A stretch of DNA of 64,000 bases from Pedomonas mirosovicensis (lineage in GTDB: Bacteria > Pseudomonadota > Alphaproteobacteria > Sphingomonadales > Sphingomonadaceae). Made by a program: the position numbers and the translations under genes. The stretch covers positions 1,441,001-1,505,000 of the forward strand of contig NZ_JAKFIA010000001.1 in NCBI RefSeq assembly GCF_022569295.1, given 5' to 3'. The notes beneath the pieces are model-generated. The model did no database searches, was not told the DNA's origin, and saw nothing but the letters and a program-made list of their open reading frames with translations. How positions within the stretch are numbered: the first letter of the stretch is position 1; the number at the start of each line of letters is the position of its first letter. Below are positions 63,846 through 64,000 of the stretch, one piece after another.

Positions 63846-64000
63846 GGGAAGACCTCCCGGCGTTGAGGCGAGCAGGGCAGGTAGCCCCCTCCAGATATCT
63901 ATGCCTTCATCACGCAAAGGCGATGGCCGGAAGTCAACCCTTCTCGTCGAGGGTCTCTTCTGATGGCCTTTTGCCTGTCCGGCGCTACCGCGCGACGCGG
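63846..64000. other. Window end, no gene recognised
   Basis: The last 155 bases hold no feature I could support. A gene may begin just outside the window. Confidence 0.4.

Overview
The window is 64 kb of high-GC chromosomal DNA, almost certainly from an alphaproteobacterium and probably from the sphingomonad side of that class. The reasons are the fabH-ihfA-MerR order, the yajC-secD-secF-Mth938 order, an ABC exporter divergent from rpmE, a leucine-degradation operon of liu type, an intracellular PHB depolymerase divergent from 3-hydroxybutyrate dehydrogenase, and an archaic (spore coat U type) chaperone-usher operon. I see no phage, integrase, transposase or CRISPR array. Most genes are ordinary chromosomal genes.

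Layout. 0-2 kb: end of a fatty-acid gene (fabH), ihfA and a MerR regulator. 2-9 kb: DoxX membrane protein, a frameshifted MsbA-like exporter, rpmE, AsmA, and a divergent ArgP/LysE pair. 9-14 kb: a DUF815 ATPase, then yajC-secD-secF with an Mth938 domain fused in frame to secF. 14-16 kb: AmpR divergent from a subclass B3 metallo-beta-lactamase whose first zinc ligand is Glu. 16-25 kb: two tandem outer-membrane beta-barrel genes, an NDUFAF6-like protein, an EF-hand protein, small enzymes, a PEP-CTERM remnant, mobA, a lipoprotein, and an auxiliary trpS behind a short leader peptide with two Trp codons. 25-28 kb: soxR and its divergent target operon (flavin reductase plus MFS efflux) with a clear SoxR box. 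28-34.5 kb: leucine catabolism (mccB, liuC, mccA, ivd) with a divergent frameshifted LysR. 35-39 kb: a frameshifted cobS, the PHB mobilisation pair bdhA/phaZ, and yaaA. 39-54 kb: DUF2239, Uup, a PepSY-response regulator-kinase operon, a surface lipoprotein, a chemoreceptor, MacAB, and two CobW-type metal GTPases, one followed by a WD40 protein. 54-64 kb: a histone-H1-like AT-hook protein, a HEPN-like orphan, a four-gene fimbrial operon, an M28 peptidase, a small exported protein broken by a 19-bp duplication, tRNA-Arg(TCT) and thpR.

The most striking non-coding signal is a dispersed family of about 165-225 bp extragenic elements. Each has an outer hairpin at both ends, with short conserved tracts (CCCATTCGTTTT then GGGCCGCGCC, mirrored on the other side) facing inward. 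I count eight two-ended copies and at least two one-sided ones. Nearly all lie between convergent genes or just after stop codons, so they probably act as bidirectional terminators and look like a REPIN-type repeat.

Several genes (ABC exporter, secF, LysR next to liu, cobS) change frame at short G, C or A runs. This could be real decay or assembly error, and reads would settle it. All function calls rest on reading the translations; no database search was possible.
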